From Methanobacteriota archaeon (lineage in GTDB: Archaea > Thermoplasmatota > Thermoplasmata > RBG-16-68-12): a stretch of 6,072 nucleotides of DNA. The notes beneath the pieces are model-generated. The model saw nothing but the letters and a program-made list of their open reading frames with translations. It was not told the DNA's origin and did no database searches. Shown one piece after another: positions 5,943 through 6,072 of the stretch. The stretch covers positions 1-6,072 of the forward strand of contig VBLR01000052.1 in assembly GCA_005878665.1 (NCBI GenBank), in the 5' to 3' direction. Both the position numbers and the translations under genes were made by a program. Within the stretch, counting starts at the first letter, position 1. Each line of letters starts with the position of its first letter.

Positions 5943-5950
5943 TTCAAAAA
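5943..5950 (-). promoter_or_regulatory. Candidate TATA-like box of the 5190-5918 gene
   Basis: The minus strand reads TTTTTGAA about 29 bases ahead of the ATG at 5918. The region between them is GC-rich and has no ribosome-binding site, as in a leaderless archaeal promoter. The box differs from the best TATA consensus and overlaps the T-tract of the hairpin listed next. Confidence 0.4.
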
Positions 5951-5968
5951 CCTTCGCTCAGGGCGAAG
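5946..5968 (-). terminator. Hairpin followed by T5, candidate terminator of the right-edge gene
   Basis: On the minus strand CTTCGC (5968-5963), a five-base loop and GCGAAG (5957-5952) form a six-bp perfect stem, followed after one G by TTTTT (5950-5946). It lies about 40 bases after the stop at 6009, where termination of the upstream minus-strand gene is expected. Archaeal termination depends mainly on the T-tract, so the stem may be incidental. Confidence 0.4.
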
Positions 5969-6008
5969 CTCCGATACAGTTAGTGAGCCGCGAAGTGCGA
6001 AGTCATGA

Positions 6009-6072
6009 TCAGGACCGGCCTTTCGCCATCGTCTCGAGGACATGAAGCGCCCAGCCGTGGTGGGCGACCTCG
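6009..6072 (-). CDS. Probable C-terminal end of a minus-strand gene (last 20 codons)
   Basis: The minus strand enters from the right edge with an open frame ending in TGA at 6011-6009. It encodes EVAHHGWALHVLETM and a short basic end (AKGRS). About 85% of third codon positions are G or C, as in the real genes here and clearly higher than in the alternative frame I checked. The VLE-x-M pattern faintly recalls C-termini of Gfo/Idh-type oxidoreductases, but 20 residues are too few to assign a family. The downstream hairpin with T-tract fits a gene end here. Confidence 0.42.
   Translation of the reverse strand, partial: EVAHHGWALHVLETMAKGRS

Noticed and set aside
1..6072. CRISPR array, insertion sequence, toxin-antitoxin pair or phage-defence island
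   Set aside because: No spaced direct repeats, transposase, integrase, terminal inverted repeats or defence-type domains were seen; the genes look like ordinary chromosomal functions plus unknowns.

Overview
The window looks like chromosomal DNA of a GC-rich archaeon. The clearest marker is a class I (archaeal-type) CCA-adding enzyme. Archaeal TATA-like boxes also sit about 25-30 bases ahead of two start codons that lack a Shine-Dalgarno sequence, as expected for leaderless mRNAs. A heme-copper oxygen reductase subunit I implies aerobic respiration. High GC, aerobic respiration and small uncharacterised archaeal proteins would fit an aerobic Thermoplasmatota-like lineage of soil, sediment or sea water. 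That placement is an inference and not proven.

Layout, left to right. (1) Positions 1-1470, plus strand: most of a cytochrome oxidase subunit I (A2-type active-site helix); its first membrane helix lies outside the window. (2) 1436-2596, minus strand: a 386-residue cytoplasmic coiled-coil protein with a proline-rich hinge and a C-terminal helical domain; its 3' end overlaps the oxidase gene by 35 bp, tail to tail. (3) 2597-2910: a regulatory intergenic region with a near-symmetric TATA box, a TTTGTC-N11-GACAAA palindrome and a second TATA box. (4) 2911-3135 and 3161-3808, plus strand: a 74-residue protein of unknown function and a MarC-family membrane protein, 25 bp apart and probably one operon. 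(5) 3853-5193, plus strand: the CCA-adding enzyme, with its own apparently leaderless promoter. (6) 5190-5918, minus strand: a membrane protein with three helices and an exported Ig-like domain; its stop codon shares the palindrome CTAG with the cca stop. (7) 5919-6072: a hairpin plus T-tract, a promoter, tandem CTTCGC motifs, and what is probably the last 20 codons of another minus-strand gene.

The genes do not form an obvious single pathway: they are respiration, tRNA 3'-end maturation and several envelope or cytoplasmic proteins in separate short transcription units. I saw no mobile element, CRISPR array, rRNA or convincing tRNA, and no clear undescribed multi-gene system. The points most worth a second look are two substitutions at normally conserved functional positions (the Mg/Mn-site His to Gln in the oxidase and the third catalytic Asp to Glu in the CCA enzyme), the palindrome upstream of the small gene, the overlapping terminator and promoter near the right end, and the three uncharacterised proteins.
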